From the NCBI RefSeq assembly GCF_900177725.1, contig NZ_FXAT01000012.1:1-64000 (forward strand): a DNA stretch of 64,000 bases, read 5' to 3'. The DNA comes from Paraburkholderia susongensis (lineage in GTDB: Bacteria; Pseudomonadota; Gammaproteobacteria; Burkholderiales; Burkholderiaceae). A model generated the notes under the pieces. The model did not search any database. It saw nothing but the letters and a program-made list of their open reading frames with translations, and was not told where the DNA came from. How positions within the stretch are numbered: the first letter of the stretch is position 1; each line of letters opens with the position of its first letter. Shown here piece by piece: positions 16,553 through 25,427 of the stretch. The translations under genes were made by a program, and so were the position numbers.

Positions 16553-17941
16553 ATGCAAATCTTCGACGCATTCCATCTCGCGAGGCTCCAGTTTGCATTC
16601 ACGGTCTCGTTTCATATCGTCTTTCCGGCCATCAGCATCGGCATGGCGAGCTTTCTCGCCGTGCTCGAATGGCGCCTCCTGTTGACAGGCGACGCGGCCT
16701 ACAAGGACATGTACCGCTTCTGGTCGAAGATTTTCGCGGTGGGATTCGGCATGGGCGTGGTCTCCGGCGTCGTGATGGCCTACGAGTTCGGCACGAACTG
16801 GAGCGGTTTTTCGACGGTCGCGGGCAACGTCACCGGCCCCCTGCTGACCTATGAGGTGTTGACGGCATTCTTCCTCGAAGCCGGTTTTCTCGGCGTGATG
16901 CTGTTCGGCTGGAACCGCGTGAGCCCGCGCGCGCATTTCTTCGCTACGCTGATGGTCGCGGCCGGCACGCTGATTTCCACATTCTGGATACTCGCCTCGA
17001 ACAGCTTCATGCAGACACCGCAGGGCTATGCCATCGAAAACGGCCGCATCGTGCCGGTGGACTGGTTCAAGGTGATCTTCAATCCGTCGTTTCCGTTCCG
17101 GCTTGCCCATATGACGATAGCCGCCTTCATCGTGGCCGCGTTCATCGTCGCGGCATGCGGCGCCTGGCATCTGCTGCATGGGCGGCGCGACGTCCCGGTC
17201 ACGCGCAGCTTTTCGATGGCGCTCGGCATACTGCTCGTGCTCGCGCCCGTGCAGATCTTCGTGGGCGACGCGCACGGCCTGAACACGCGTAAATACCAGC
17301 CTGCCAAGATTGCGGCCATCGAAGGCCTCTGGGAAACCGAGCACGGCGGCACGGCGCTGAACCTCGTCGGCCTGCCGGACATGAATGCGGAAGTCACGCG
17401 CTATGCCATCAGGATTCCCCATCTGGGCAGCCTGATCCTCACGCATAGCTGGGACGGCGAGATTCGCGGCCTGAAGGAGTTTCCGCCGGAGGATCGCCCG
17501 TACTCGCCCATCGTGTTCTGGACCTTCCGGATCATGGCCGGCCTCGGCATGCTGATGCTGCTGACCGCGCTGCTCGGCTTGTGGCTGAGGCTGCACGGGC
17601 GCCTCTACGAAACGCGCTGGTATCAGTGGTTCGTGTTCTGCATGGGGCCGTCCGGCATCGTGGCGCTCCTCGCGGGCTGGATCACGACCGAGGTCGGCCG
17701 CCAGCCCTGGACGGTCTATGGCGTGCTGCGCACCGTGGATTCGGTGTCGCCCATCGGCACCCAGCAGGCCGGTGTGTCCCTGCTCATCTTCGTCATCGTG
17801 TATTTCCTCGTGTTCGGCAGCGGCATCTATTACATGCTGAAGATGATGAAGAAAGGACCGGCGCAAGGCATAGAAAGCCGCGAATCGCTCAAGTACCCCG
17901 GATTGCACAACCGCGCGCTGGACGCGGTGACAGGAGACTGA
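16553..17941 (+). CDS. cydA: Cytochrome bd-type (CIO) quinol oxidase subunit I
   Basis: The 462-residue integral membrane protein is subunit I of a quinol oxidase that reduces oxygen to water. Heme ligands match the family: His21 (SFHIVFP; E. coli His19) and His186 (RLAHMT). The proton or heme d site glutamates are Glu101 and Glu109 (YEVLTAFFLEAGFLG), and the GRQPW motif is present (EVGRQPWTVYG). The short length and short Q-loop point to the cyanide-insensitive (CioA) subfamily rather than the long E. coli type. GGAG lies upstream of the ATG. It is followed by cydB after 4 bases, so the two are co-translated. Confidence 0.95.
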   Translation: MQIFDAFHLARLQFAFTVSFHIVFPAISIGMASFLAVLEWRLLLTGDAAYKDMYRFWSKIFAVGFGMGVVSGVVMAYEFGTNWSGFSTVAGNVTGPLLTYEVLTAFFLEAGFLGVMLFGWNRVSPRAHFFATLMVAAGTLISTFWILASNSFMQTPQGYAIENGRIVPVDWFKVIFNPSFPFRLAHMTIAAFIVAAFIVAACGAWHLLHGRRDVPVTRSFSMALGILLVLAPVQIFVGDAHGLNTRKYQPAKIAAIEGLWETEHGGTALNLVGLPDMNAEVTRYAIRIPHLGSLILTHSWDGEIRGLKEFPPEDRPYSPIVFWTFRIMAGLGMLMLLTALLGLWLRLHGRLYETRWYQWFVFCMGPSGIVALLAGWITTEVGRQPWTVYGVLRTVDSVSPIGTQQAGVSLLIFVIVYFLVFGSGIYYMLKMMKKGPAQGIESRESLKYPGLHNRALDAVTGD

Positions 17942-17945
17942 CGCC

Positions 17946-18953
17946 ATGCAACTCGATCTCCCCGTTGTCTGGGCCGCCATCATCGGACTTGGCGTTTTCA
18001 TCTACGTCATGCTGGACGGCTTCGATCTCGGCATCGGCCTCCTGTTCCCGTTCTTCGAGGACAAAGGCGAGCGCGAAGTGATGCTCAACACCATCGCGCC
18101 CGTGTGGGACGGCAACGAAACGTTTCTCGTGCTCGGCGGCGCAGGACTCTATGGCGCGTTTCCCGTGGCGTACTCCACGCTGCTGCCCGCCAACTACATG
18201 CCGCTCATCCTGATGGTCGTCGGGCTCATCTTCCGCGGCGCGGCGTTCGAACTGCGCGCGAAGGCCACACGAACCCAGCACGCCTGGGACCTCGCGTTCA
18301 TCGGCGGCTCGGCGCTCGCGGCGATGTGCCAGGGCGTCGTCCTGGGGTCGCTCCTGCAGGGCATTCGAATCGTGAACGACCGCTTCGCGGGCGACCCGTT
18401 CGACTGGTTCTCGCCGTTCAGCGTGTTCTGCGGCTTCGGTGTGCTCGTCACCTACGCGACGCTTGGCTGCGGCTGGCTCATCCTCAAGACGGAGGGCGAG
18501 TTGCAGCGCAAGATACGGCAGCTCATGCGCCCGCTCGTTGCGGTGCTGCTCGCGGCCATTGCCCTGGTGAGCCTGTGGACCGTGCTCGGCCTGCCGGCCG
18601 TGGAGGCGCGCTGGTTCGCCAGCGGCAATCTGGGCTGGTTCCTGCCGGTGCCGGTTCTCGTCATCGCCTGCGTCTGGGGTATCTTCCGCTCGCTGCAACT
18701 CGAACACGAAGCCACACCGTTTCTCCTCACGCTCGCGATCTGCTTCCTCGGCTTCACGGGGCTCGTGATCAGCATCTGGCCGAACATCATCCCGCCCTCG
18801 CTCACGATCTGGGAGGCTTCATCGAGCCGCTCGAGCCAGCTCTTCGCGCTCGTGGGCACCGTGATCGTGCTGCCGGTCATTCTCGTCTACAACGCCATGC
18901 AGTATCGCGTGTTCCGCGGCAAGGTGCGCGAAGGGGATGCCGGCTATCACTGA
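17946..18953 (+). CDS. cydB: Cytochrome bd-type quinol oxidase subunit II
   Basis: The 335-residue subunit II has eight to nine predicted membrane segments. Family stretches are YVMLDGFDLGIGLLFPF near the N-terminus, APVWDGNETFLVLGG, and the C-terminal SIWPNIIPPSLTIWEASS. It forms the CydAB heterodimer in the cytoplasmic membrane. It starts 4 bases after cydA, with AGGAGA overlapping the end of that gene. No cydX-type gene follows immediately; a possible small subunit is the single-helix protein at 13393. No cydDC assembly genes are in the window. Confidence 0.95.
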   Translation: MQLDLPVVWAAIIGLGVFIYVMLDGFDLGIGLLFPFFEDKGEREVMLNTIAPVWDGNETFLVLGGAGLYGAFPVAYSTLLPANYMPLILMVVGLIFRGAAFELRAKATRTQHAWDLAFIGGSALAAMCQGVVLGSLLQGIRIVNDRFAGDPFDWFSPFSVFCGFGVLVTYATLGCGWLILKTEGELQRKIRQLMRPLVAVLLAAIALVSLWTVLGLPAVEARWFASGNLGWFLPVPVLVIACVWGIFRSLQLEHEATPFLLTLAICFLGFTGLVISIWPNIIPPSLTIWEASSSRSSQLFALVGTVIVLPVILVYNAMQYRVFRGKVREGDAGYH

Positions 18954-19002
18954 TGCGGGCCCCCACGCCCGCCATTCGATAAACGACCAAAGTGCACCCT
19001 TC

Positions 19003-19914
19003 ATGATTGTCCGGCCCAAGGAAAACTGGTTTCGCCTGCTGTTCGTCTGGAACGGCTCCGTGCTGTCGTCGATCATTCCGCAACTGACTTTCATGGCGGT
19101 TGTCAGCAGCCTCGCCGTGTTCACGCACGGCCGCGTGCTGGGCGAAAAGATTCCGCTCAACACGGCCCCCTTCACGCTGTTCGGCGTGGCGCTCGCCATC
19201 TTCCTCGCGTTTCGCAACAACGCCAGCTACGAGCGGTTCAACGAGGCTCGCCATCTATGGGGCAGCCTGCTGATCGCGTCGCGCTCGCTTACCTCGCAGA
19301 TGCTCTGCTACGTGCCTGAGCGTGCGGACACCCTGCGCGTCGCCCAGCGGCTCATTGGCTTCGTCTATGCCCTGAAGCACGAACTGCGCGGCACCGACCC
19401 CACCCAGGATTTTCAGCGCCTCCTCGGGCGCGAGGAGACCGAACGGTTGCGCGATCAATGCTACAAGCCGGCCGCGATACTCAACGAAATCCGCCGCGAC
19501 GTGGTCAACCCCCAGCGTAGCGCCCACACGTCCGACACGAAACTGTGGATGTTCGACGCTCAGATCAACGAACTCGGCAAGGTCGTGGGCGGCTGCGAGC
19601 GCATTGCCTCCACGCCCATCCCGTTCGCATACAACGTGTTGCTGCATCGTACCGTCTATGCCTATTGTGTCCTGCTGCCGTTCGGTCTCGTCGATTCGAC
19701 CGAATTCTTCACGCCCCTCCTCTGCGTGTTCATCTCCTATACGCTGATCGCGCTCGAAGCCATCGCGAGCGAAGTGGCCGACCCGTTCAGCACCGCTCCC
19801 AACGCGCTCGCGCTCGACGCGATGTCACGCAATATCGAGCGCTCCATTCTCGAACTCTGCGGCTGCCCGCTCCCGGCACCGGTTGCACCGGTACGCCCTT
19901 ATCAACTCACCTGA
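19003..19914 (+). CDS. Bestrophin-like (UPF0187) membrane channel
   Basis: The 303-residue protein has the bacterial bestrophin pattern: an N-terminal amphipathic RPKENWFRLLFVWNGS, membrane helices in the first 80 residues, the FRNNASYERFNEARHLWG stretch, and later helices around FGLVDSTEFFTPLL. Prokaryotic homologues form pentameric ion channels in the inner membrane; whether they pass anions or cations differs between members. I chose the ATG at 19003 because homology starts there. It follows cydB by 49 bases on the same strand and is probably in the same operon, suggesting an ion-balancing role alongside the oxidase. Confidence 0.88.
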   Translation: MIVRPKENWFRLLFVWNGSVLSSIIPQLTFMAVVSSLAVFTHGRVLGEKIPLNTAPFTLFGVALAIFLAFRNNASYERFNEARHLWGSLLIASRSLTSQMLCYVPERADTLRVAQRLIGFVYALKHELRGTDPTQDFQRLLGREETERLRDQCYKPAAILNEIRRDVVNPQRSAHTSDTKLWMFDAQINELGKVVGGCERIASTPIPFAYNVLLHRTVYAYCVLLPFGLVDSTEFFTPLLCVFISYTLIALEAIASEVADPFSTAPNALALDAMSRNIERSILELCGCPLPAPVAPVRPYQLT

Positions 19915-20058
19915 GCGCAATACATAGCCATGCGGCGCATCATGCGGACGTCACCCTCGACGTGTCGCTAGCGCTGGAGAGTCGCGATGCAACCCATATA
20001 AATGGAACAGGGAGATTTCTGTCAGCTGTTGGCTCTCAGCGGGATCGCGCCGATTTGG

Positions 20059-20585
20059 TTAAAGCAGTGCCGATTCACATCGTTCCATTCGCTCCAGTAA
20101 CTGAGGCAGGCGTGGCGCGCCGACCCGGCCGCCGAAGTGCTCGCATTTCATCGCAGCCGCGACGCTTGCCGCGCGCACCGTCCTGGCAAGATCCCAACCG
20201 TGCGCAACCCCGTAGGCATACGTGCCGTGCCATACGCCCCCCGCATTGAGCGTGTCACGGGCAACGATCCTGATCGTCGGAAAATGACGCAGTGTGCCGG
20301 CTCCACCGCTGTTTTCCCAGATGATCGAGCCTCTCGCGCCGAGCGTCACGCCGACTACCCTGGCAGTCAGGGTTAAAGCGACTTCCACGAGTGCTTCCTC
20401 CGGCGAAGGGGCGTCGCTGAGGGACGCCAATGCGGGCTCGGAAAGGAGCACGTGGTCCGCTTGCGGCATCATGGCGCGAAGGTCTTCGACGGGAGCGACG
20501 TCGGTGTCCAGAATCGTCGGAATACCTCTGCGTCGTGCTTGCGAGAACAACAGTTCGGCACCCTGCATCCGCCGGTCAACCTCTT
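20059..20585 (-). pseudogene. N-terminally truncated PfkB-family sugar kinase remnant
   Basis: About 170 residues match the C-terminal half of PfkB/ribokinase proteins, from ELLFSQARRRGIPTILDTDV to the last helix. The usual GAGD motif around the catalytic aspartate appears as DTLNAGGVWHG, so the catalytic Asp is Gly. The N-terminal half, with the substrate-binding lid, is missing; upstream of about 20585 the reading is antisense to a LacI fragment. Loss of both the N-terminus and the catalytic residue marks a dead gene. Confidence 0.75.
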
Positions 20586-20875
20586 CTTGCCGACGTAGCA
20601 AACCTGGCCGGCGTGTCGACCGCCACCGTGTCGCGGTTTCTGAACGAGCCATCGAAGGTGACGGAACGAATGCGGCAGCCCGTTCGCTGGTTTCGCGCCG
20701 GTCATATGCGGTCGGCGCTATCGTTCCCACGCTCGCACATGAGAAGTTTCATCAGCAACTTCAGGCCTTCCAATCCCGCCTGGGTGCCGAAGGGCTTGCC
20801 GTGTTCGTCGCCTGCTCGTCGTACGTACCAGGTGATTTCCCCAGGATTGACCTGAATCAAGGGCTATTCCGATAA
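20577..20875 (+). pseudogene. Fragment of a LacI-family regulator, frameshifted
   Basis: From about 20586 the plus strand reads LADVANLAGVSTATVSRFLN, the diagnostic LacI helix-turn-helix. Near 20690 the homology jumps frame and continues as SYAVGAIVPTLAHEKFHQQL up to about FVACSSY, the start of the ligand-binding domain. The rest is lost before the cupin gene. The first few codons are also missing where it meets the head-to-head kinase fragment. The pair was probably a divergent sugar kinase and regulator locus, removed by internal deletion. Confidence 0.8.
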
Positions 20876-20886
20876 TAGCCATATCG

Positions 20887-20912
20887 TGGACTATATGTCC
20901 ATATTATGGACA
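20887..20912. promoter_or_regulatory. Overlapping palindromes upstream of the cupin operon
   Basis: TGTCCATA-T-TATGGACA at 20896-20912 is a perfect 8-1-8 palindrome. It overlaps TGGAC-TATAT-GTCCA at 20887-20901, and a further CCA lies at 20879-20881, giving alternating CCA/TGG half-sites. It ends 17 bases before the ATG at 20930. IclR-family proteins bind such short palindromes, often as tandem dimers, and an IclR gene ends this cluster (24445). It is the best candidate operator of that regulator. Confidence 0.6.
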
Positions 20913-20929
20913 TCAACAAAAGGATTCTC

Positions 20930-21451
20930 ATGCCCGAGATCAATCATTCCGCCATGACCCCGTACCAGTTGCCGTTTCCGAAGGAAGCGCAGCAGGAAAT
21001 CGTCGTACCCTTCGCGATTCCGACCGACGAGCGCGTCTGGGTTCCTCAGGCCGAAAACGTATCGTTCCGCCCGCTTTGCCTGAACGCGTCGCAGGGCTAC
21101 TGGATGAACCTGCTGCGGGTTCGCAAGTCCGGCGTGCTGAGCCGCCATCGTCATCCGCAAAGTGTCCACGGAATGGTGCTCAAGGGCCGCTGGCGTTATC
21201 TCGAGCACGACTGGGAAGCCACCGAAGGGAGCTACGTGTACGAGCCGCCCGGTGAAACCCACACGCTCTACGTGCCCGACGACGTCGAGGAAATGATCAC
21301 CTACTTCCAGGTCAACGGCGTCATGTTCTATTGCGACCCGTACGGCAACTACACCGGCTACGAGGACGTATTCACCAAGATCGACATGTGCCGAAAGCAC
21401 TATGCGGCGGTCGGCCTCGGCGAGGACTACGTGGACCAGTTCATCCGATGA
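20930..21451 (+). CDS. Cupin dioxygenase, 2,4'-dihydroxyacetophenone dioxygenase-like
   Basis: The 173-residue protein is a single cupin. Metal-ligand candidates are in SRHRHPQSVHGMVLKGRW (HxH plus a later His) and in EPPGETHTLYVP. It matches the family annotated as 2,4'-dihydroxyacetophenone dioxygenase, iron enzymes that cleave an aromatic-ketone carbon-carbon bond. The substrate here may differ, because no other aromatic genes accompany it. I chose the ATG at 20930 with AAAGGA 5 bases upstream; the ATG at 20906 lies inside the operator palindrome. The stop overlaps the next ATG (ATGA). Confidence 0.82.
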   Translation: MPEINHSAMTPYQLPFPKEAQQEIVVPFAIPTDERVWVPQAENVSFRPLCLNASQGYWMNLLRVRKSGVLSRHRHPQSVHGMVLKGRWRYLEHDWEATEGSYVYEPPGETHTLYVPDDVEEMITYFQVNGVMFYCDPYGNYTGYEDVFTKIDMCRKHYAAVGLGEDYVDQFIR

Positions 21452-22197
21452 GCACCTCCGCCAGCTTCGCCCGATACGATTTCTCGGGACGGGTCGCGGT
21501 CGTAACGGGCGCGGCCGGCGGCATCGGGCGCGCGATCTGCGACGCGTTCACGCGCCATGGCGCGACGGCGCTCAACTGGGACCGCGCGGCAGGCCCTGCC
21601 GACGCGCCCGGTGCGCCGCGCCACTTCGAGGTGGACATCACGCGTGGCGAGTCGATTCAAGCCGCGCTGACCGCGACGCTCGACGCTTACGGCCGCATCG
21701 ACTACCTGGTGAACAACGCGGGCTTCGCGGGCCCGACGCTGGCGCTCGACGAATACGATCCGCTCGAATGGCAACGCGTGGTCGAAGTGAACCTTCTCGG
21801 CACCTATCACGTGAGCCGCTTTGTCGTGCCGGTAATGCGGCGCGCGAACGCCGGGCGCATCGTCAATGTTGCGTCGCTGGCCGGCAAGGAAGGCACGCCG
21901 AATGCGTCGGCGTATAGCGCGGCAAAGGCCGGTGTGATCGCGATGACCAAGTCGCTCGGCAAGGAACTCGCACAGACCGGCATCCTCGTGAACGGCATCG
22001 CACCGGCGGCGGTGGAAACCACGCTGCTCGCGCAGATGTCGCCGAGCCACGTGCAGACGATGATCGGCAAGAGCCCGATGGCGCGCCTCGGCACCGTCGA
22101 CGAAGCCGCGCGGCTCGTATTGTGGCTTTGTTCGGATTCCTGTTCTTTCAGCACCGGAGCGATTTTCGATCTGTCCGGCGGACGGGCGACGTACTGA
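21448..22197 (+). CDS. SDR-family NAD(P)-dependent oxidoreductase
   Basis: The 249-residue classical short-chain dehydrogenase has the nucleotide motif TGAAGGIG (about residues 17-24), NNAG, the catalytic serine in NVASLAG and the active-site YSAAK. The C-terminus ends in the typical FDLSGGRATY. It overlaps the upstream cupin gene by four bases (ATGA), indicating translational coupling and a shared pathway. The substrate is unknown; similar proteins reduce or oxidise hydroxyl groups of sugar acids and small keto acids. Confidence 0.9.
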   Translation: MSTSASFARYDFSGRVAVVTGAAGGIGRAICDAFTRHGATALNWDRAAGPADAPGAPRHFEVDITRGESIQAALTATLDAYGRIDYLVNNAGFAGPTLALDEYDPLEWQRVVEVNLLGTYHVSRFVVPVMRRANAGRIVNVASLAGKEGTPNASAYSAAKAGVIAMTKSLGKELAQTGILVNGIAPAAVETTLLAQMSPSHVQTMIGKSPMARLGTVDEAARLVLWLCSDSCSFSTGAIFDLSGGRATY

Positions 22198-22258
22198 TCC
22201 CGCGCCAATACCGTCACTATTCCAATCACCCGCAAGTCCGCTTGCGCAGGAGACAAAC

Positions 22259-23560
22259 ATGCTTCAGAAGTCACCCCGTCTGAAACGCATCCAGATGGTC
22301 GCGGTCGTCTTTCTGACGGTCGCCGGCATCGTCAACTACCTCGATCGCAGCACGCTGTCGATCGCCAATCATCTGGTGAGCGAGGAGCTGCATCTGTCGG
22401 CTTCGCAGATGGGGCTGCTGCTGTCGGCGTTTTCGCTGTCCTATGCGTTCGCGCAACTGCCTGTGGGCGCGCTGCTCGACCGCTTCGGCTCGCGCGTCAT
22501 GCTGGGGCTCGGCATGCTCGTGTGGTCGCTCGCGCAGGTCGCGGGCGGCTTCATCCAGACGCTCAATCATTTCCTTTTCGCGCGAGTCGTGCTCGGCGTG
22601 GCCGAAGCGCCGCTGTTTCCGGCCGGCGCGAAAGTCGTCAACGAATGGTTTGCGGTGCGCGAGCGCGGCCGGCCGACCGGCACGTTCATTTCATCGTCGA
22701 CCATCGCGCCGATGATCGCCCCGCCGCTGCTCACCGTGTTGATGCTCGGCTTCGGATGGCGCGCGATGTTCATCATCATGGGTGTGCTCGGCATTCTGGT
22801 GGCCGTCGGCTGGTACGTGGTCTACCGCAACCGCGATGAAGTCGCACTCACCGATACGGAAACCGCTCACCTCGACGAAGGCACGCAGATCACGGAAAGC
22901 CCGAAGGGCCTGAGCTTCGCCGAATGGGGCGCGCTTTTCAGGCTGCGCAACACATGGGGGATGATCTTCGGCTTCATGGGCGTGATCTATATGGTGTGGC
23001 TGTACCTCACCTGGCTGCCAGGCTATCTGGAGAACGAGCGTCATCTGAGCATTGCGCACACCGGCTGGCTGGTGTCGATCCCGTACATTTTCGGCACCAT
23101 CGGCATGGTCAGCAGCGGCTTGATCGCCGACTACCTGCTCAAGCGCGGCATGGCGCCGATCCGCAGCCGCAAGTGGCCGCTTTGCATCGGTCTGATCGGC
23201 GCGGCGGCGTTCACGGTGCCCGCCGCGTATACGCCGAGCACCACGCTTGCGATCGTCTATGTCTCAGCCGCGATGTTCTTCGTGAATCTTTCCAGCGGCA
23301 CCGCATGGGCGCTCGTCAGTGTCGCGGCGCCCCGCCATCTGGTCGCGTCGCTCGGCAGCATGCAGAACTTCGGCGGCTATCTGGGCGGCTCGTTCGCACC
23401 TGTCATCACCGGCATCGTCGTCGATCGGACTCACTCGTTCGTCAACGCGCTGCTGATCAGCGCAGGCGTCGCGTTCGCCGCCGCGTTCGTCTATCTGTTC
23501 GTCGTCAGGGAAGTGGCGCACACACCGCTGCCCAGCACCGCGAACACTCAACCCACCTGA
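22259..23560 (+). CDS. MFS transporter, anion:cation symporter (ACS) type
   Basis: The 433-residue protein has twelve predicted membrane segments. Signatures of the ACS family, which imports organic anions such as hexuronates, glucarate and aromatic acids, are GIVNYLDRSTLSIAN, the first-loop DRFGSRVMLG and EAPLFPAGAKVVNEWF. AGGAG precedes the ATG. It lies between two SDR genes in a cluster ending with an IclR gene, so it probably brings in the substrate of the cluster. An acidic sugar derivative or aromatic acid is likely, but the sequence does not tell which. Confidence 0.9.
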   Translation: MLQKSPRLKRIQMVAVVFLTVAGIVNYLDRSTLSIANHLVSEELHLSASQMGLLLSAFSLSYAFAQLPVGALLDRFGSRVMLGLGMLVWSLAQVAGGFIQTLNHFLFARVVLGVAEAPLFPAGAKVVNEWFAVRERGRPTGTFISSSTIAPMIAPPLLTVLMLGFGWRAMFIIMGVLGILVAVGWYVVYRNRDEVALTDTETAHLDEGTQITESPKGLSFAEWGALFRLRNTWGMIFGFMGVIYMVWLYLTWLPGYLENERHLSIAHTGWLVSIPYIFGTIGMVSSGLIADYLLKRGMAPIRSRKWPLCIGLIGAAAFTVPAAYTPSTTLAIVYVSAAMFFVNLSSGTAWALVSVAAPRHLVASLGSMQNFGGYLGGSFAPVITGIVVDRTHSFVNALLISAGVAFAAAFVYLFVVREVAHTPLPSTANTQPT

Positions 23561-23579
23561 GCACTCGTTGCCGACTCTT

Positions 23580-24308
23580 ATGACATTCCAGAACAATCTA
23601 CTCGACGGCAAGGCCGCTTTCGTCACCGGAGGCTTCTCCGGAATCGGCGCGGCCATCGCGAACGCGCTCGCCCGGCTCGGCGCAAAAACGGTCGCGGCTG
23701 GTTTGCCGCTGCCCGAAGGCGCACCCGACACGCTCGACCCCGCAATCGAACGCATCACGCTCGACGTGCGCTCGGGCGACGACGTGGCCGCCGCGTTGCG
23801 GGCGTTCGCCAGGCTCGACATCGTGGTCAATTGCGCGGGGGTCATCAGCCGCGCCGAAGAGCATCGGATCGAAGTGTTCGAACGCGTCATGGACATCAAC
23901 CTGAATGGCACGATGCGGGTATGCTCGGCGGCGCGCGAATTGCTGAAGGCGTCGTCGGGTTGCATCGTGAACACGGCGTCGATGCTGAGCTTTTTCGGCG
24001 GCGGCCTCGTACCCGCATACAGCGCGAGCAAGGGCGCGGTCGCGCAATTGACCAAATCGCTCGCGCTCGCTTACGCCGCCGACGGCATTCGCGTCAATGC
24101 GATCGCGCCCGGCTGGATCGCGACGCCGCTCACGCAGGCCTTGCAGAACGACGACGGCCGTTCGCAGGCAATTCTCGATCGCACGCCGATGCGCCGCTGG
24201 GGTACGCCGGACGAAGTCGCGCAAGTCGCGGCGTTTCTGTGCACACCAGCGGCGTCGTTCATGACGGGCGCGATCGTGCCCGTCGACGGCGGCTATCTGG
24301 TCGCCTGA
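23580..24308 (+). CDS. SDR-family oxidoreductase
   Basis: The 242-residue classical SDR has TGGFSGIG at about 15-22, the catalytic serine in NTASMLSFFGG, active-site YSASK and the C-terminal PVDGGYLV. I chose the ATG at 23580, because an upstream TTG at 23568 adds four unsupported residues. No strong ribosome binding site is visible. It follows the MFS gene by 19 bases, so it is probably in the operon. With the other SDR it could act on two successive oxidation steps of the imported compound. Confidence 0.88.
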   Translation: MTFQNNLLDGKAAFVTGGFSGIGAAIANALARLGAKTVAAGLPLPEGAPDTLDPAIERITLDVRSGDDVAAALRAFARLDIVVNCAGVISRAEEHRIEVFERVMDINLNGTMRVCSAARELLKASSGCIVNTASMLSFFGGGLVPAYSASKGAVAQLTKSLALAYAADGIRVNAIAPGWIATPLTQALQNDDGRSQAILDRTPMRRWGTPDEVAQVAAFLCTPAASFMTGAIVPVDGGYLVA

Positions 24309-24444
24309 CGCGCAAGGGCGTGACCACTGGCGTTCCTTGAAGCCCGCGAGCATCACGGAACACCGCGCGTGCGACGTCCGGATTGCGCCGATAGCCGCGC
24401 ACAATAGAGGGCATAATTGCTCAATTCCGCCCTACCCTTATCCG

Positions 24445-25365
24445 ATGTCCGCCACCGATTCCACGCCCTCTGCCCGCGCCGCGAGACGCTCCGGCACAAC
24501 CGCTGATCCACGCGCTGCCGGTGCAGTCAGCACCTCTGATGCTCCCAACGCGGAAGGTGCCGCTCGCGCTTCGAGCGGCACCGCCGCCGACGCCAAAACC
24601 GTCGCGGGCGCCGCCGCGTTCTCGAAGTTCATCGTGGTGCTGCAACTGATCGCCGACGCCGATACGCCGCCCAACGTCGCGAAGCTGAGCGCGGCGAGCG
24701 GCTATCCGCGCCCCACCGTGCACCGCATCGTAGCCGCGTTGCAGGCCGAAGGACTGATCGTCGGCCGAGGTGCAGGCAACACCTTCGGGCTCGGCCCGCG
24801 CCTCGTCAATCTGGCGAGCCGCAGCTGGGAGCGCTCGGACCTGCGTCTCGCGGCCGTCGACGCGTTGATGGAGCTGCGCGACGTTACATCGGAGACGATC
24901 CATCTCGCCGTGCCGAGCCAGGGAGAGATGGTCTACATCGAAAAGCTCGAAAGCCCGCACGCGGTCCGGATGGCATCGCGTATCGGCACACGCGTATCGC
25001 TCACGTCGAGCTCGGTCGGCAAGGCGTATCTCGCGACACTCAGCGTGGCCGAGCGCGAAGCGCTGCTCAAGGACGCGCCGTTGCAACGCTTCACCGAACA
25101 CACGCTGACCACGCTCGACGCGGTGCGCCACGAGCTGAGCGCCACCGAGCAACGCGGCTACGCCGAAGACCGCGAAGAGAATGAAGTCGCGATTTCCTGC
25201 TACGGCGCGGCGATTTGTGGGGTCGACGGACGCGCGGTGGGCTGCGTGAGCATCAGCATGCCGACCTTCCGTCACCAGGCCGACGCGCAAACGCGCTACA
25301 TCGAGCCGCTGCTGGCAGCCTGCCGCACCATTGCGGCGCGTCTCGGACCGGCTTCGGGACGGTAG
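24445..25365 (+). CDS. IclR-family transcriptional regulator
   Basis: The 306-residue protein has an unusual Ala/Ser/Thr-rich, probably disordered N-terminus of about 55 residues. An IclR winged helix follows (about 60-120: VAKLSAASGYPRPTVHRIVA), then an effector-binding domain (about 125-300) with GTRVSLTSSSVGKAYLATL and EVAISCYGAAI. It lies 136 bases after the second SDR and presumably controls the cupin-SDR-MFS-SDR operon, for which operator-like palindromes exist at 20887-20912. An in-frame upward extension to 24337 lacks family similarity. Confidence 0.9.
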   Translation: MSATDSTPSARAARRSGTTADPRAAGAVSTSDAPNAEGAARASSGTAADAKTVAGAAAFSKFIVVLQLIADADTPPNVAKLSAASGYPRPTVHRIVAALQAEGLIVGRGAGNTFGLGPRLVNLASRSWERSDLRLAAVDALMELRDVTSETIHLAVPSQGEMVYIEKLESPHAVRMASRIGTRVSLTSSSVGKAYLATLSVAEREALLKDAPLQRFTEHTLTTLDAVRHELSATEQRGYAEDREENEVAISCYGAAICGVDGRAVGCVSISMPTFRHQADAQTRYIEPLLAACRTIAARLGPASGR

Positions 25366-25427
25366 GCCCCGCGTCGCACGCGAGCCGCCTGCGCTCGCGC
25401 GGCGCGGCGTCGAGCGCCATGAGAGGC

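Noticed and set aside
16532..18001. 489-codon open frame on the minus strand
   Set aside because: It is antisense to cydA, with His/Glu/Arg-rich low-complexity composition and no family pattern.
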